This document shows positions 25,280-32,968 of a stretch of DNA of 64,000 bases, one piece after another. The DNA is from an uncultured Chlamydiae bacterium (GTDB taxonomy: Bacteria; Chlamydiota; Chlamydiia; Chlamydiales; Rhabdochlamydiaceae): positions 19,235 through 83,234 of the forward strand of contig CAIJXB010000049.1 of NCBI GenBank assembly GCA_903824495.1, written 5' to 3'. Position numbers and translations under genes: made by a program. Within the stretch, counting starts at the first letter, position 1. Each line of letters starts with the position of its first letter. A model generated the notes under the pieces. The model saw nothing but the letters and a program-made list of their open reading frames with translations, was not told the origin of the DNA and ran no database searches.

Positions 25280-25366
25280 CGGAAGAGGTAGGATTCGAAC
25301 CCACGGTCCCCGTGAAGGGACTGCTGTTTTCAAGACAGCCGCATTAGGCCACTCTGCCACTCTTCC
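25280..25366 (-). tRNA. tRNA-Ser (UGA anticodon)
   Basis: An 87-base cloverleaf with long variable arm. Acceptor arms GGAAGAG / CTCTTCC, anticodon stem-loop CTGTCTTGAAAACAG with TGA, extra arm CCCTTCACGGGG, and T-loop GGTTCGAATCC. The discriminator base is G and CCA is not encoded. The 3' end borders the accessory island, the usual place for integration scars. Confidence 0.95.
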
Positions 25367-25387
25367 GCGATTGAGAGAAAGGTGATG

Positions 25388-25415
25388 ATTATACATCACC
25401 TTAAAATAAAATCAA
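25388..25415 (-). promoter_or_regulatory. tRNA-Ser promoter inside an inverted repeat
   Basis: TTGATT (25415-25410), 16 bases, then a perfect TATAAT (25393-25388), about 20 bases before the tRNA. The -10 box is the loop of AAGGTGATG / CATCACCTT, which may also serve as the end hairpin of the pheS transcript. Confidence 0.6.
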
Positions 25416-25416
25416 G

Positions 25417-26436
25417 TTAAAATTGTGAAAGAAAACGAAGATCGTTTTCTGCAAACATACGGATGTCTTTCACTCCGTAAAAAAGCATTGCGAGGCGCTC
25501 TAGTCCCATCCCCCAGGCATACCCAGAATACTTCTCAGGATCAATGCCACCATTTTTTAAGACTTCTGGATGTACCATACCAGCGCCGGCTACTTCAAGC
25601 CATCCTGTGTGCTTACAAAGCCTGCAGCCGGAACCTTCACACGCTGTACAGCGGATGTCAACTTCAACACCTGGCTCTACAAATGGAAAATAACTTGGGC
25701 GAAAACGGGTTTCAACATTTCTTTGGAACAGTTTGCTCCAAAACTCTTCCATAGTAGAAAAAAGATCAGAGAAAGAAACGTTTTCAGCTACATAGAGTCC
25801 TTCGATCTGATGGAAGAATACGTGAGATCTTGCGCTGATCGTTTCATTGCGATACACAGTTCCTGGAGCAATGATCCGAAGAGGCGGTTGATGTTTTTCC
25901 ATGACACGAACTTGTGTGTTGGATGTATGAGAGCGAAGAAGTTGATCTGGCGCTAAATAAAACGTGTCTTGCATATCCCTTGCTGGATGATCTGGAGGAA
26001 AATTAAGACCTTCATAATTGTAGTAGTCAGAGTCAACATCAGGACTGTATTGAACAGAAAATCCCATGCCAGAAAGAATAGAGATCATTTCATCGCGAAG
26101 AAGATAGATAGGGTGTTTTTTGCCGTGGAATCTTTGACGTCCAGGCAGTGTTATATCGATCTTTTCAAGTTCGATACGAGCTCTTTGCTCTACTATGTCA
26201 AATGCTAGAAAAGCCTCTTCACAAACCTTAGAAACTTCTTCTTTTAATTCATTGATGTGCTTGCCAACAAGTGGACGCTCTTCTGGCGAGCAATTCCGGA
26301 GCGAAGCCATGAGATCTTGAATAGGACCTTTTTTACCAAGGTACTTTACTTTGAGACCTTCTAGTTTTTTAGTGGAATCAACCGCTGCGAGCTCTTGTTC
26401 AAAAAGGAGTTTGATCTCTCGAATTTTTTCTTGCAT
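25417..26436 (-). CDS. pheS: Phenylalanyl-tRNA synthetase alpha subunit
   Basis: A 339-residue class II synthetase subunit: N-terminal coiled coil that grips tRNA (to about residue 90), then RSHTSNTQVRVM, GTVYRNETISARSHVFFHQIEGLYV (motif 2), and the motif 3 GYAWGMGLERLAMLFYGV. Charges tRNA-Phe together with PheT, which is not in the window. It is the last gene of the infC-rpmI-rplT-pheS cluster; the lack of pheT next to it is the chlamydial arrangement. A cysteine set CTACEGSGCRLC near residue 260 is a local feature. Confidence 0.95.
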   Translation of the reverse strand: MQEKIREIKLLFEQELAAVDSTKKLEGLKVKYLGKKGPIQDLMASLRNCSPEERPLVGKHINELKEEVSKVCEEAFLAFDIVEQRARIELEKIDITLPGRQRFHGKKHPIYLLRDEMISILSGMGFSVQYSPDVDSDYYNYEGLNFPPDHPARDMQDTFYLAPDQLLRSHTSNTQVRVMEKHQPPLRIIAPGTVYRNETISARSHVFFHQIEGLYVAENVSFSDLFSTMEEFWSKLFQRNVETRFRPSYFPFVEPGVEVDIRCTACEGSGCRLCKHTGWLEVAGAGMVHPEVLKNGGIDPEKYSGYAWGMGLERLAMLFYGVKDIRMFAENDLRFLSQF

Positions 26437-26523
26437 GATGTGTGCCTTGTACTGTCTATAAAAAAACCTACGCCTGAAAACTCAAGCATAGGTCGAAATG
26501 ATACAAATGAAAAGACTTATTTC

Positions 26524-26880
26524 TTATGCCAAAGCTTGTTTTGCTGCTCCTGCAACTGCTGCAAAACCGCTTGGATCGCGAATAGCCATGTCAGAAAGCA
26601 CCTTGCGGTTGAGTAAACATCCTGCTTTCTTAAGTCCATGGATCAATTTGCTATAAGAAATTCCGTTAATTTTCGCTGCCACGCCCAAACGAATGGTCCA
26701 AAGACGACGAAAATCTCTTTTCTTTACTTTTCTATGACGATAGTTAGATGCCATCGCGGACATCACGGCATTCGCTGTAAGGCGAAGGTGATTTTTACGG
26801 TCTCCCACAAAGCCTTTAGCTTGCTTCATCAACCTTTTTTTCCTGCGATGGGTAGCCACTGCATTTGTGACTCTTACCAT
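26524..26880 (-). CDS. rplT: 50S ribosomal protein L20
   Basis: A 118-residue basic protein with the typical start MVRVTNAVATHRRKKRLMKQAKGF in two parts and the C-terminal KINGISYSKLIHGLKKAG. L20 binds 23S rRNA early in assembly and in many bacteria also represses its own operon by binding a leader in the mRNA. It follows rpmI by 25 bases. Confidence 0.97.
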   Translation of the reverse strand: MVRVTNAVATHRRKKRLMKQAKGFVGDRKNHLRLTANAVMSAMASNYRHRKVKKRDFRRLWTIRLGVAAKINGISYSKLIHGLKKAGCLLNRKVLSDMAIRDPSGFAAVAGAAKQALA

Positions 26881-26905
26881 ATGATTTCTCCTGCTATTTT
26901 ATTTT

Positions 26906-27103
26906 TTAAGCAACACCCATCAGGCGTGCATATGTTCTTGTTTGCGCTTTGTTCACAAGAGATTGTTTTCTCAACTGTCTTTTACGCTTAGATGATTTCT
27001 TTGTTAAAATATGTCTTCTGCCTGGATGCCCTTGTAGAAGCTTTCCTGTCGCTGTGACTTTGAAGCGCTTCTTCATGGCTTTTTTCGTTTTCATTTTTGG
27101 CAC
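26906..27103 (-). CDS. rpmI: 50S ribosomal protein L35
   Basis: A 65-residue basic protein beginning [17 protein letters not shown], with [16 protein letters not shown] in the middle, as in all L35. Five bases separate it from infC. Confidence 0.97.
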   Translation of the reverse strand: MPKMKTKKAMKKRFKVTATGKLLQGHPGRRHILTKKSSKRKRQLRKQSLVNKAQTRTYARLMGVA

Positions 27104-27108
27104 GGCTC

Positions 27109-27660
27109 TTACCCTCCATTTACTCCGTTTACTTCTGTAGCGGTCCCTACTTTCTTCTTGCTTCCCGGAGCTAGTACAACAGACATATTACGTCCCATTA
27201 ACTTCGCTTCAGATTCCGGAGAAGCGATATCAGACAGATCTTCGCAGATTCGTTTGACAGATCGTTCACCAATTTCTGGGTGAGCGAGCTCCCTTCCGCG
27301 GAAGACACAAGTAAGACGCACTTTATTTCCTTTTGCAATGAACTCTCTAGCATGTCTTGTCTTGACTTCAATATCATTGTCGTCTGTATTCGGCTTGATC
27401 TTGATTTCCTTGACCTTCACCTGATGCTGAGACTTCTTGCCCTCTTTCTCTTTCTTTGTAACTTGGTAACGATACTTACCATAGTCAATAACCTTGCAAA
27501 CCGGCGGCTCTGCATTGGGCGCAATTTCAACCAGGTCTAACCCGGATAGTTCCGCTTTTGCAAGAGCGTCTTGCAGACTTACAATTCCTAATTGCTCTCC
27601 GTCTTTGTCGATCAACCGCACTTTTAAGGCGCGAATCTCTCTATTAATTCTACAATTCAG
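27109..27660 (-). CDS. infC: Translation initiation factor IF-3, non-ATG start
   Basis: IF-3 with both domains: [43 protein letters not shown] and the C-terminal [19 protein letters not shown]. The first ordinary start codon in frame, GTG at 27621, would remove the conserved [11 protein letters not shown]. That segment is encoded upstream in the same frame, where no ATG, GTG or TTG exists before the stop at 27678. The best candidate is CTG at 27660, eight bases after GGGAG; ATT at 27648 is another. Rare start codons are a known feature of infC (AUU in E. coli), used by IF-3 to control its own level. Confidence 0.85.
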   Translation of the reverse strand: MNCRINREIRALKVRLIDKDGEQLGIVSLQDALAKAELSGLDLVEIAPNAEPPVCKVIDYGKYRYQVTKKEKEGKKSQHQVKVKEIKIKPNTDDNDIEVKTRHAREFIAKGNKVRLTCVFRGRELAHPEIGERSVKRICEDLSDIASPESEAKLMGRNMSVVLAPGSKKKVGTATEVNGVNGG

Positions 27661-27680
27661 AGCAGTTACTCCCGTTTAGT

Positions 27681-29192
27681 TTACTTATCTTTCAACACTT
27701 CTATTAGTTCCTGCCAAGGCAGGGATTGCGCATGTTTAGCGCGCACATCTCTTAACGTTATTGTATCTGTCTCAAGCTCCTTATCGCCGATTACGACAAC
27801 ATAAGGAACGCCTTCTTCAAGAGCCTGGCGGAGCGTCGTTTTAAGCTCTCTACCGTCCTGACAGATCTCTGCTCGTATTCCTTCGCATCTTAAAGCCGCC
27901 ATCGTTTTCTCTGCGAGAACTCGATGCTTTGCTAGCAAGGGAACTACCCTTATCTGCACCTGAGAAATCCAAAAGGGAAGAGTCCCTTTTTCTTTCTCAA
28001 GAAGCAATGCAAACACTCGATCAAACGATAGACAAGAAGAGCAAGCAAACCCTGTAAACTCTTCTTTAATCGTTCGGATCGCAGTGACACTAGCTACTGG
28101 CCAGCTCCTGCCGAGGCCGTCTACCACATCCCACTCGATGCAAGGCAAGCCGTCAGAAGCGACGCGAATCTCCTTTTCAAAACCTTCTAAAGCCTTTGAA
28201 AATGAAGAAGACACATCCTTAAATTTACCCTTGCGAGCTTCAAAAAGAATGGGCCTGAACGCAAAACCTAGGATTTTAAAGATTTTTGTCATGAAATGCA
28301 AGTAAGAAATCAATTCATCCGAAAGATCTTTTTTTGGGCAGAAAACATGGGACCTGATCCCCTGAAAAACAGCAGGGTCTAGAAGCCCAGCTGAAGGATC
28401 ATTACCTTCTAAAAGACAAAAAGTTGCACATTCGGTGATTTTAGAGACGTTTTGCTTCTGAAAAATCTTTTGATGGTGATCTAAAAAGACATTTAAAGAA
28501 ATATCTTCACAAACAGGAATAGAAGAAACCTTCTTAAAACCAAAGTCTTCCTCTTCTTTTTCAATCCGTTTTTTAAGGAGGGACCTGGCTTTTTGACCTG
28601 CTGGATACCAAAGCCACTCCCCTTCCCCCGTCTCTTCAAAAAGGCTTAGCTTTTTACCTAGAGCAACATGAGAAGAAAACTCCCAATCATCTGATAATTT
28701 CAGAAAATCTTTAAGCTCTTTTTTGTCAAAAAAAGCGGTTCCATAAATTCTTAATTTTGAGCCTACTTGTTCGCTTTTTTGCAAAGAAAATGCCCCAACC
28801 TCTCCAAGGTCACCTAAAGCAACTTCTGACTCTGATAGAATCGTTTGACCGGCTATTTCTGCTAAGAAAACTGAGGGAGAAGAAGAGTCTTCGATGAAAT
28901 CGGCTAAAAGAGGTTCTTTATGAAAAAGAAAATATTCCTTAGCACTTATAGCAACCATTTCCCTGATACGCATGGATAGTTTTTGACGGATCCAGGCCTG
29001 CATGACCTCTTCGATAAGTTTGAGATACTGAGGGGCAAAGGCTTCCGAAAAGGAGAAATCGCAATAAAAGCCGAGAGGAGTTACTTTCATTCCCGCTTGA
29101 AGGCACGAGGGAAACCTTTGCTTTACCGCCAAAGCTAGCAAACAAGCTGAGGCGCTTCTGATATCAAACAAGGAACAGGTCTCTTTTTTCAT
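27681..29192 (-). CDS. Threonyl-tRNA synthetase relative lacking catalytic and editing residues
   Basis: A 503-residue chain that follows ThrRS domain by domain from the editing domain (IRSASACLLALAVKQRFPSC, GFYCDFSFSEAF, RIYGTAFFDKKELKDFL) through the class II core (VFCPKKDLSDEL, DVVDGLGRSWPV) to an intact anticodon-binding domain (ISQVQIRVVPLLAKHRVLAE, VVVIGDKELE). The TGS domain is absent. Editing-site H-x3-H is S-x3-C; the second editing pair Cys/His is gone; motif 2 CHRNEPSG reads CLLEGNDPSA; the NCPGH zinc Cys and motif 3 His are absent. An intact frame this long argues for a kept, non-synthetase role. It starts 13 bases after tRNA-Val, with no clear Shine-Dalgarno, and leads into infC. 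Confidence 0.8.
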   Translation of the reverse strand: MKKETCSLFDIRSASACLLALAVKQRFPSCLQAGMKVTPLGFYCDFSFSEAFAPQYLKLIEEVMQAWIRQKLSMRIREMVAISAKEYFLFHKEPLLADFIEDSSSPSVFLAEIAGQTILSESEVALGDLGEVGAFSLQKSEQVGSKLRIYGTAFFDKKELKDFLKLSDDWEFSSHVALGKKLSLFEETGEGEWLWYPAGQKARSLLKKRIEKEEEDFGFKKVSSIPVCEDISLNVFLDHHQKIFQKQNVSKITECATFCLLEGNDPSAGLLDPAVFQGIRSHVFCPKKDLSDELISYLHFMTKIFKILGFAFRPILFEARKGKFKDVSSSFSKALEGFEKEIRVASDGLPCIEWDVVDGLGRSWPVASVTAIRTIKEEFTGFACSSCLSFDRVFALLLEKEKGTLPFWISQVQIRVVPLLAKHRVLAEKTMAALRCEGIRAEICQDGRELKTTLRQALEEGVPYVVVIGDKELETDTITLRDVRAKHAQSLPWQELIEVLKDK

Positions 29193-29204
29193 AAAAAACA
29201 AGGA

Positions 29205-29278
29205 TGGGATATGGCTGACTCGAACAGCCGACCTCCACGATGTCAACGTGGCGCTCTAACCAACTGAGCTAATACCCC
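29205..29278 (-). tRNA. tRNA-Val (GAC anticodon)
   Basis: A 74-base cloverleaf: acceptor GGGGTAT / ATATCCC (one G-U pair), D-arm TAGCTCAGTTGGTTAGAGC, anticodon stem-loop CCACGTTGACATCGTGG with GAC, T-arm GGCTGTTCGAGTCAGCC, discriminator A; CCA not encoded. The next gene starts 13 bases downstream without a terminator between, so it may be read from the tRNA promoter. Confidence 0.95.
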
Positions 29279-29338
29279 AAATGGGGGTTAAGATGGGCAA
29301 GATCTTAAGGGAGGATGCAAATTCTTCGCAAGGAAATT

Positions 29339-30502
29339 TTAGAATTTCTTGCTAAAAAACCTTTTGTCATCTTCTGGGGAAGATGGCTTTCCTAAATCAA
29401 TTTTTTGAACTGGAAGGCCATCAGCATTATAATCACAGTTAATACAATGAATGATCATTGTCCCAGCCTGAGAAACGGCGTGCACAGTAGATACATAAGC
29501 CCCCTCATCTTCCTCTTTTATATAACCACTAATGTTCGTTAAATATAAGGAATCGATCTCAATAGAGTTGTCTTGATATATCTTGGCTATCTTCTGAAAT
29601 TTTTCCGTTTCAAGAATGTTTGTTGTTATAGCTACAATACGATCCTTCATTACTAGACCTTTGATGTATTGAAAGCTTTCATCACTGCCAAGCCAACTCG
29701 CCTCTCTTGCTAACTCAGCTCTAATTTCTTGCTCTTCCGTCGTATATTCAAAGTCTGGATGTATGTTCGGAGAAAAAGGAGGTAAGAATCTATTCCTTAA
29801 GCAATCCTTTTTTACTTTATCGATAAAACAAACCAACTTCTCTACACACTCTTTTCTATCAGAAGAAGTGCTAACGATTTGTAATGTTTTTTGTATAAAC
29901 CATCTATTATCCGGGTTAAAATCACATATCAGCCCGTAAGTCGATTTTCTCACACTCATGATGTCAAAGTTATGCCATCCCGAAAATCCAATATGACAGC
30001 TGTTGGATACATGAGGTTTTTTTTGTAAAGCCTTCCTTACTTCGTTCACTCCGCTTTCATTGCTCGTCAAATAAACTCCACATATGGAACCTTCGCAATC
30101 AGGATTATTCAATGCTCTCAGCTTCCGACTTAATGGATTTGCCTGACCTGGCGGCATGTATTCTTCATTTGGAGCTTTAAAAGGAGAAAATGTCTTGACC
30201 GGATTAGACGCCTTCATACGCTCTAAAGTAACGGCATCTAAAGAAGAGGCTAAGGGCTGAGGCCTATAGAGGACCTTGAGAGCAAGCGTTGTAAGAAAGG
30301 CAAGAGTTCCAAATAATCCTAAAGTAACTACTTGGGTTTTAATGTTGACTGTGGTGGAAAAACAAGAGGCCGCTAGTAATCCAGCGCCTACAGCTATAGA
30401 TGCAACTTTTATTGATGTAGGACAATTACAAATCCAGCTGATGGCATTTTCGACATTCAAACCTTTTTCCAGAAAAGATGCTTGTTTTATTTCAGAGCTC
30501 AT
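29339..30502 (-). CDS. Inc-like protein with a LIC_10091-like (Rossmann) domain
   Basis: 387 residues from ATG 30502, which has AGGA six bases ahead; the frame opens at 30544. Residues about 32-49 and 55-76 are two adjacent hydrophobic segments, an Inc-like hairpin. The following 300 residues recall the LIC_10091 family (a methyltransferase-like fold of unknown role): GFSGWHNFDIMSVRKSTYGLICDF in parts, CVEKLVCFID, SDESFQYIKGLVMKDRIVAI and IDSLYLTNISGYI. This match is from memory of the family and is moderate. If correct, the enzyme-like domain would face the host cytosol. Confidence 0.55.
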   Translation of the reverse strand: MSSEIKQASFLEKGLNVENAISWICNCPTSIKVASIAVGAGLLAASCFSTTVNIKTQVVTLGLFGTLAFLTTLALKVLYRPQPLASSLDAVTLERMKASNPVKTFSPFKAPNEEYMPPGQANPLSRKLRALNNPDCEGSICGVYLTSNESGVNEVRKALQKKPHVSNSCHIGFSGWHNFDIMSVRKSTYGLICDFNPDNRWFIQKTLQIVSTSSDRKECVEKLVCFIDKVKKDCLRNRFLPPFSPNIHPDFEYTTEEQEIRAELAREASWLGSDESFQYIKGLVMKDRIVAITTNILETEKFQKIAKIYQDNSIEIDSLYLTNISGYIKEEDEGAYVSTVHAVSQAGTMIIHCINCDYNADGLPVQKIDLGKPSSPEDDKRFFSKKF

Positions 30503-30666
30503 AAAAAATCCTATTTTTATAGTTTTAAATAACATATTATACAACTATAAACAATAAAATTCAACCGAAAATTACATTCATAAAATCGCTTTTTAACATT
30601 AAAAACCACTGAAAGACCTAAGTGAGCTATGTTATTTAATTTAAATAACTTAAACCTATCGACGAT

Positions 30667-30675
30667 TCGATCGAT
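30667..30675. repeat. Left target-site duplication of the IS element
   Basis: TCGATCGAT, identical to 31881-31889 on the other side of the element. Confidence 0.75.
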
Positions 30676-31880
30676 CTTCGTACACGACAAAAAAAGTGAC
30701 AAGGAATAATTAGAAGAAAAAAACCCGCTGATTTGCGACTATATCTCGTTAAGTATCAATCAGCGAGGATATCATGAAGCAGATCAGCGAGTTGCAAAAG
30801 ACTTTATCTCATTTTCTAAATTGGAACAAGGCCAGAATTTCCTGCCTTTCCCAAATTTTACAAGCCCTATTCCTAGTTAGAACCATAAACCTCACTCAAA
30901 TAGCGGAGGCCTTTCAAGGCTCCGCTAAAGAAGAATCCTCCTATCGGAGGATCCAGCGCTTTTTTAAGGGATTTTCTTTCGACATGAGCTTTATTGTCAT
31001 TTTGGTCGCTAAGCTCTTTTTCTTCGGGGAAAAATGCGTTTTGATTATGGATCGTACGAATTGGAAATGGGGCAAAACGCATATCAACATTTTGATGATT
31101 TCTATCGAGCATTTTGGAATAGGCATTCCCATCTTTTGGACGATATTGAACAAGGGAGGAACTTCATCAGCTGAGGATCGAACGAATATTGTGAGCCGTG
31201 TTATTAAAGCTCTAGGCACGGAAAACGTAGAGGTCTTGCTTGCAGATCGAGAGTTCATAGGAGAGTCTTGGTTTCGTTTTCTCATAGATGAAAAGATCCC
31301 CTTTATCATTAGAGTTAAGCAAAGTTTCTTGGTCGAGGGAATACGAGATGGATATCAAGTTCCAATAGGAGAATTAGTCAAAAAACTAGGGAGAAAAAAA
31401 GAGATTGTGAATCATCCTATTACCCTATGGGGACATGCGCTTTTTGCTTCTGTTGAATATGCAAAAGGAGCCAAGGAGCCTATGATTGTTGTTTCTTCTA
31501 TTACTTTTCCTAACCCTTTACAACTCTATCGTTGGAGATGGGGTATAGAAACCCTATTTTCATGCTTGAAATCCAAAGGATTTCGCATGGAAGACACCCA
31601 CATGACAGATCCGGAAAAAACAGAAAAATTGATATTCATTCTGGCTATTGGCGTGTGCTGGGCCTACAAGATTGGGGAATTGCAAGTGAGAAAAATCCCG
31701 ATATCAATCAAAAAACATGGGCGTAAGGCCAGAAGCGTTTTTCGTGTAGGTCTTAACCTGATTCGGCGTTTTTTGTTTAAAAATGAGAAAAGCTCCGTAG
31801 AGCTCCCTTCTATCCTGCCTTATTTAGACCTTCTAAACCTGGGGGGAGCTCTATGAAATCATTTTTTGTCGTGTACGAAG
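30676..31880 (+). mobile_element. IS4-family insertion sequence, complete
   Basis: A 1,205-base element bounded by perfect 19-base inverted repeats (CTTCGTACACGACAAAAAA, left 30676-30694; its complement 31862-31880) and flanked by a 9-base direct repeat TCGATCGAT. It holds one intact transposase gene. Perfect ends, target duplication and an intact frame indicate recent, possibly active insertion. Removing it and one repeat restores the original end of the gene to the right. Confidence 0.9.
30774..31856 (+). CDS. IS4-family DDE transposase
   Basis: A 360-residue transposase with the DDE residues in order: LIMDRTNWKWG (first Asp), VLLADREFIG (second Asp) and the Y-x2-R-x3-E-x6-K signature YRWRWGIETLFSCLK (Glu). 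A GAGGATATC ribosome site precedes the ATG. It fills nearly the whole element and ends 24 bases before the right tip. The extended last codons overlap the altered 3' end of the gene at 31810-32247 on the other strand. Confidence 0.95.
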   Translation: MKQISELQKTLSHFLNWNKARISCLSQILQALFLVRTINLTQIAEAFQGSAKEESSYRRIQRFFKGFSFDMSFIVILVAKLFFFGEKCVLIMDRTNWKWGKTHINILMISIEHFGIGIPIFWTILNKGGTSSAEDRTNIVSRVIKALGTENVEVLLADREFIGESWFRFLIDEKIPFIIRVKQSFLVEGIRDGYQVPIGELVKKLGRKKEIVNHPITLWGHALFASVEYAKGAKEPMIVVSSITFPNPLQLYRWRWGIETLFSCLKSKGFRMEDTHMTDPEKTEKLIFILAIGVCWAYKIGELQVRKIPISIKKHGRKARSVFRVGLNLIRRFLFKNEKSSVELPSILPYLDLLNLGGAL

Positions 31881-32247
31881 TCGATCGATCTCGCCTTTCC
31901 ATATACCTTCCAATGGCATGGTAAAGAACTAAGGGATTGAGAGCTCGAAGTGTCTCTATTGCACCTGCCGCAACGTTAGCAACACCGCGAGAGACCCTCT
32001 CTAAGCCGTCATAAACTACGAACTGCCAATCGTCATTCCCTCTTTGATCTCGTCGATCAACGGCTCGAATGATCGATAGGCCTATAGTTGTGACAAGCTG
32101 AGCGACTCCTACTCCCGCCCTAGCGGGTCCCGTAACAAATCCTGACAAAGGAACAGCGCTGACCGTATTTAAACCAAGTTGGGCGTCCTCTAGTTTCCCA
32201 TCAATGTAACGTACCACTCCATTTTCGACAGGAACTCCTGCTACCAT
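31810..32247 (-). CDS. Unknown protein whose C-terminus was replaced by the IS
   Basis: 145 residues from ATG 32247 (AAGGGG upstream): MVAGVPVENGVVRYIDGK, a mildly hydrophobic middle (SAVPLSGFVTGPARAGVGV), and AAGAIETLRALNPLVLYHAIGRYMERRDRS. Without the IS the reading frame would end ..RDRSNRR with a stop at 30658-30656. The insertion replaces those last three residues with 23 encoded by the IS end. The core is intact, so function may survive. The gene is not recognised; an earlier in-frame start at 32559 would overlap the divergent methyltransferase and is unlikely. Confidence 0.65.
   Translation of the reverse strand: MVAGVPVENGVVRYIDGKLEDAQLGLNTVSAVPLSGFVTGPARAGVGVAQLVTTIGLSIIRAVDRRDQRGNDDWQFVVYDGLERVSRGVANVAAGAIETLRALNPLVLYHAIGRYMERRDRSTSYTTKNDFIELPPGLEGLNKAG
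31881..31889. repeat. Right target-site duplication of the IS element
   Basis: TCGATCGAT, directly outside the right inverted repeat. Confidence 0.75.
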
Positions 32248-32353
32248 GCAAAACACCCCTTTGCCACTATTGATAAAAATTTTTCGAAAGATCTTCCCAT
32301 TTGAAGTGTAAGAAAACAAGAAAAAAATAGGTACAACTGCTATAGTAGTGTCT

Positions 32354-32941
32354 ATGAGATCAAAGTTTCCACTTTTTAATACCCCGATTGATTTAGCGCA
32401 CCATTTCTGGAAGAGCTTATTATTGAACCCTGGCGATGTGGTTATCGATGCTACTTGTGGAAATGGGAAAGATTCTCTTGCTTTAGCCGCATTGCTACAG
32501 CCTTTAAATGGAAAGCTTCTTTGCATAGACATCCAAGAAAAAGCGATAGAAAACACCAAAGCTCTTTTACAAAAAGAAGTTCCTGATTTTTTTTGTAACG
32601 TAAGCTTTTATCACCAGTCTCACGAAACGCTTCCTGAAGTGGCCCTGCTTAAGCTGATTGTTTTCAACTTAGGGTATCTCCCTGCGGGCGATAAATCACT
32701 TACAACGAAAGTAGACTCTACTCTGCAAAGCATTAAAAATGCGTTAGAAGTTTTGTCTCTCGGCGGAGTGCTTAGCATTACATGCTATCCAGGGCATCTT
32801 GAAGGAAAAAAAGAAGAGGAAGCTCTTTTAGAGTATCTTTCAAAACTAGATCCTTTTCACTACTGCTTTACAAGCTTTTTTTGGGACAATCGAAACGCTT
32901 CTCCTTCTCTTTTTTTGGTACAGAAAAAAAGTAGCATTTAA
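32354..32941 (+). CDS. mnmM: MnmM/YtqB-like SAM-dependent methyltransferase
   Basis: 195 residues of the rRNA_methylase/YtqB family: DVVIDATCGNGKDSLALA is the SAM-binding loop, and the diagnostic FNLGYLPAGDKSLTT and ITCYPGHLEGKKEEEALLEYL follow. Members methylate the 5-aminomethyl-2-thiouridine at the tRNA wobble position. The frame opens at a GTG (32348), but ATG at 32354 gives the usual N-terminus; no Shine-Dalgarno is evident. It is divergent from the IS-altered gene. Confidence 0.8.
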   Translation: MRSKFPLFNTPIDLAHHFWKSLLLNPGDVVIDATCGNGKDSLALAALLQPLNGKLLCIDIQEKAIENTKALLQKEVPDFFCNVSFYHQSHETLPEVALLKLIVFNLGYLPAGDKSLTTKVDSTLQSIKNALEVLSLGGVLSITCYPGHLEGKKEEEALLEYLSKLDPFHYCFTSFFWDNRNASPSLFLVQKKSSI

Positions 32942-32968
32942 ACGTTTTGATCGTTTATTAAAAAGGGA

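Noticed and set aside
32248..32559. Upstream extension of the IS-altered gene to 32559
   Set aside because: It would overlap the divergent methyltransferase gene on the other strand; ATG 32247 has a good ribosome site.
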